Shown here piece by piece: positions 62,955 to 64,000 of a stretch of 64,000 nucleotides of DNA. This DNA comes from a virus, in IMG/VR virus record IMGVR_UViG_3300035183_000841, positions 1 through 64,000 of that record; one strand, written 5' to 3'. A program made the translations under genes and the position numbers. The notes under the pieces were generated by a model. That model was not told the DNA's origin, searched no databases, and saw only the letters and a program-made list of their open reading frames with translations. Within the stretch, counting starts at the first letter, position 1. Each line of letters begins with the position of its first letter.

Positions 62955-64000
62955 TATGCTTTATCACCCCTGAACACCATGTGGGGTAGAGCCTCTACCG
63001 CCCCATTATAAGTCACCTCGATGAGCCGATCCATCTCATGGACATCATCGATAGAGCCGCAACCCATGTAGGCCAGTCCAAGACGTATGCCTTTCACGAA
63101 ATCGGCGAACGTCTTCTCGAAATCATAGTCGATATCGAGCAGGAACTCCTCCCCCTCTACGGCATAATCGACTTCCCCCTTATCCTTCAGAGCCGAATCG
63201 GAGGCCATCCCCCTGAATACCTTCTTCTTCACGATACGTTCGCCGAAATCTATCTCGGTAACCCCCTTCTGCAACAACTCACCTGTATCGGTACCTTTAA
63301 CCGGAGCGACCATGGAGCGCACCACACTGTTGAGATTCGACTTCTCTCCGGTATTCACTAGCATGACCGGCCCCGCCGAAACTGGGTACGGAGCCAGTAC
63401 GCCTCCCAGCATCACCGCATCAGCTCCGGCCGCTATCGCCTTCACGGCATCGCCACTCGTGCGGATACCGCCATCAGCAACTATCACAACCTGACTATCT
63501 AGATGATCCCTCGCCCTGGCTGCATCCATGATCGCCGTTATCTGGGGAACACCTACACCAGCTACTTTCCTGGTCGTACAGGCACTCCCTCCTCCGATGC
63601 CGACCCGCAGCACATGAGCGCCAGCCTCTATATAGTCACATGCCGCCTCGTAAGTGCATATATTGCCGGACATCACGATGACATCATGGCCAAGACCGAC
63701 CAGCTTGTCCGTCCTGTCCAGAGCGGCTTCGGTATGCCCGTGAGCGACATCGATGGTGATGAGGCTAGCCCCAGCCTCGATGAGACTCAATGCACGTTCC
63801 CACGAGTCGCCGTTCACGCCGACAGCCGCACCAACATAGAACCCCTCATCGGCCAATGTCTTCACAATCTCTACCTGGGTGTCGATGGCACAGTACCGAT
63901 GTACTACCCCGATCCCCCCATTCGACGCAATGAACCTAGCCATGCTATAGCCGGTTACGGTGTCCATGGGAGAAGAGAGGATGGGGATATCCAGAACCAG
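62954..64000 (-). CDS. guaB: IMP dehydrogenase/GMP reductase (5' truncated)
   Basis: At least 349 residues; the frame runs off the window's right edge. SSPMDTVTGYSMA, TIDVAHGHTEAAL, VMSGNI, GIGGGSACTTRKVAGVGVPQ with the catalytic Cys, IVADGGIRTSGDAVKAIAAGADAVMLGG are signatures of the TIM-barrel family. No CBS domain is visible. Whether it is IMPDH (guanine nucleotide synthesis) or GMP reductase is not settled; the guaB symbol is provisional. Confidence 0.9.
   Translation of the reverse strand: MVLDIPILSSPMDTVTGYSMARFIASNGGIGVVHRYCAIDTQVEIVKTLADEGFYVGAAVGVNGDSWERALSLIEAGASLITIDVAHGHTEAALDRTDKLVGLGHDVIVMSGNICTYEAACDYIEAGAHVLRVGIGGGSACTTRKVAGVGVPQITAIMDAARARDHLDSQVVIVADGGIRTSGDAVKAIAAGADAVMLGGVLAPYPVSAGPVMLVNTGEKSNLNSVVRSMVAPVKGTDTGELLQKGVTEIDFGERIVKKKVFRGMASDSALKDKGEVDYAVEGEEFLLDIDYDFEKTFADFVKGIRLGLAYMGCGSIDDVHEMDRLIEVTYNGAVEALPHMVFRGDKA

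Overview
The window looks like about 64 kb of a tailed double-stranded DNA phage (siphovirus-like) that infects an actinobacterium. The virion genes are clear: portal, prohead protease fusion, major capsid protein, connectors, tail tube, frameshifted tail chaperones, a 1,911-residue tape measure, hub and fibres. The actinobacterial host is inferred from a WhiB-type iron-sulphur regulator, a protein with the C-terminal half of the prokaryotic ubiquitin-like protein Pup ending in GGQ, strong GGAGGTGA ribosome sites, apparently leaderless genes, and small-protein families that I associate with actinobacteria and their phages. No terminase, integrase or repressor was recognised, so packaging genes probably lie outside the window.

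Layout. (1) 0-6.7 kb, + strand: an E1-like adenylating enzyme next to a ubiquitin-like protein, a RepA-like ATPase, and many small, often Cys-rich proteins joined by 4-bp overlaps. (2) 6.7-15.5 kb: an unusual GC-rich island of small genes in which GAGT/ACTC words recur every few tens of bases regardless of reading frame. Its intergenic gaps hold hairpins, CTAAA and TATAAAGTC elements. (3) 14.4-17.5 kb, - strand: small genes, an elaborate regulatory region with a palindromic operator, and a DUF1599-like protein. (4) 17.5-22 kb, + strand: HNH nuclease, WhiB, MazG-like protein, a tandem family of Cys/His proteins, the Pup homologue and a glycosyltransferase. (5) 22-27.8 kb: B12-type ribonucleotide reductase interrupted by an intein, acetyltransferase, sugar aminotransferase, deaminase, second glycosyltransferase and CAP-domain protein. 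(6) 27.9-54.3 kb: head and tail genes, with a regulatory and AAA-ATPase insert at 33-37 kb. (7) 54.3-64 kb, - strand: small Cys proteins, holin-like and M15-like lysis genes, two tRNAs, a cytosine methyltransferase-like protein, a DnaB-like helicase with an intein, and a 5'-truncated IMPDH/GMP reductase.

How the parts fit. Replication and nucleotide supply are covered by the DnaB-like helicase, RepA-like ATPase, ribonucleotide reductase, IMPDH/GMPR, deaminase and MazG-like protein. Regulation probably uses WhiB, a PC4-like protein, and promoters with TTGnnn, an 18-bp (16-18) spacer and TGGTAnnAT. The most notable content is the co-occurrence of two protein-tagging themes, Pup and E1 plus ubiquitin-like protein, in one phage. 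Close behind are the word-saturated island and a major tail gene whose best start codon is AUA in a phage that also encodes tRNA-Ile(UAU). All calls are from reading the sequence; no database search was run.
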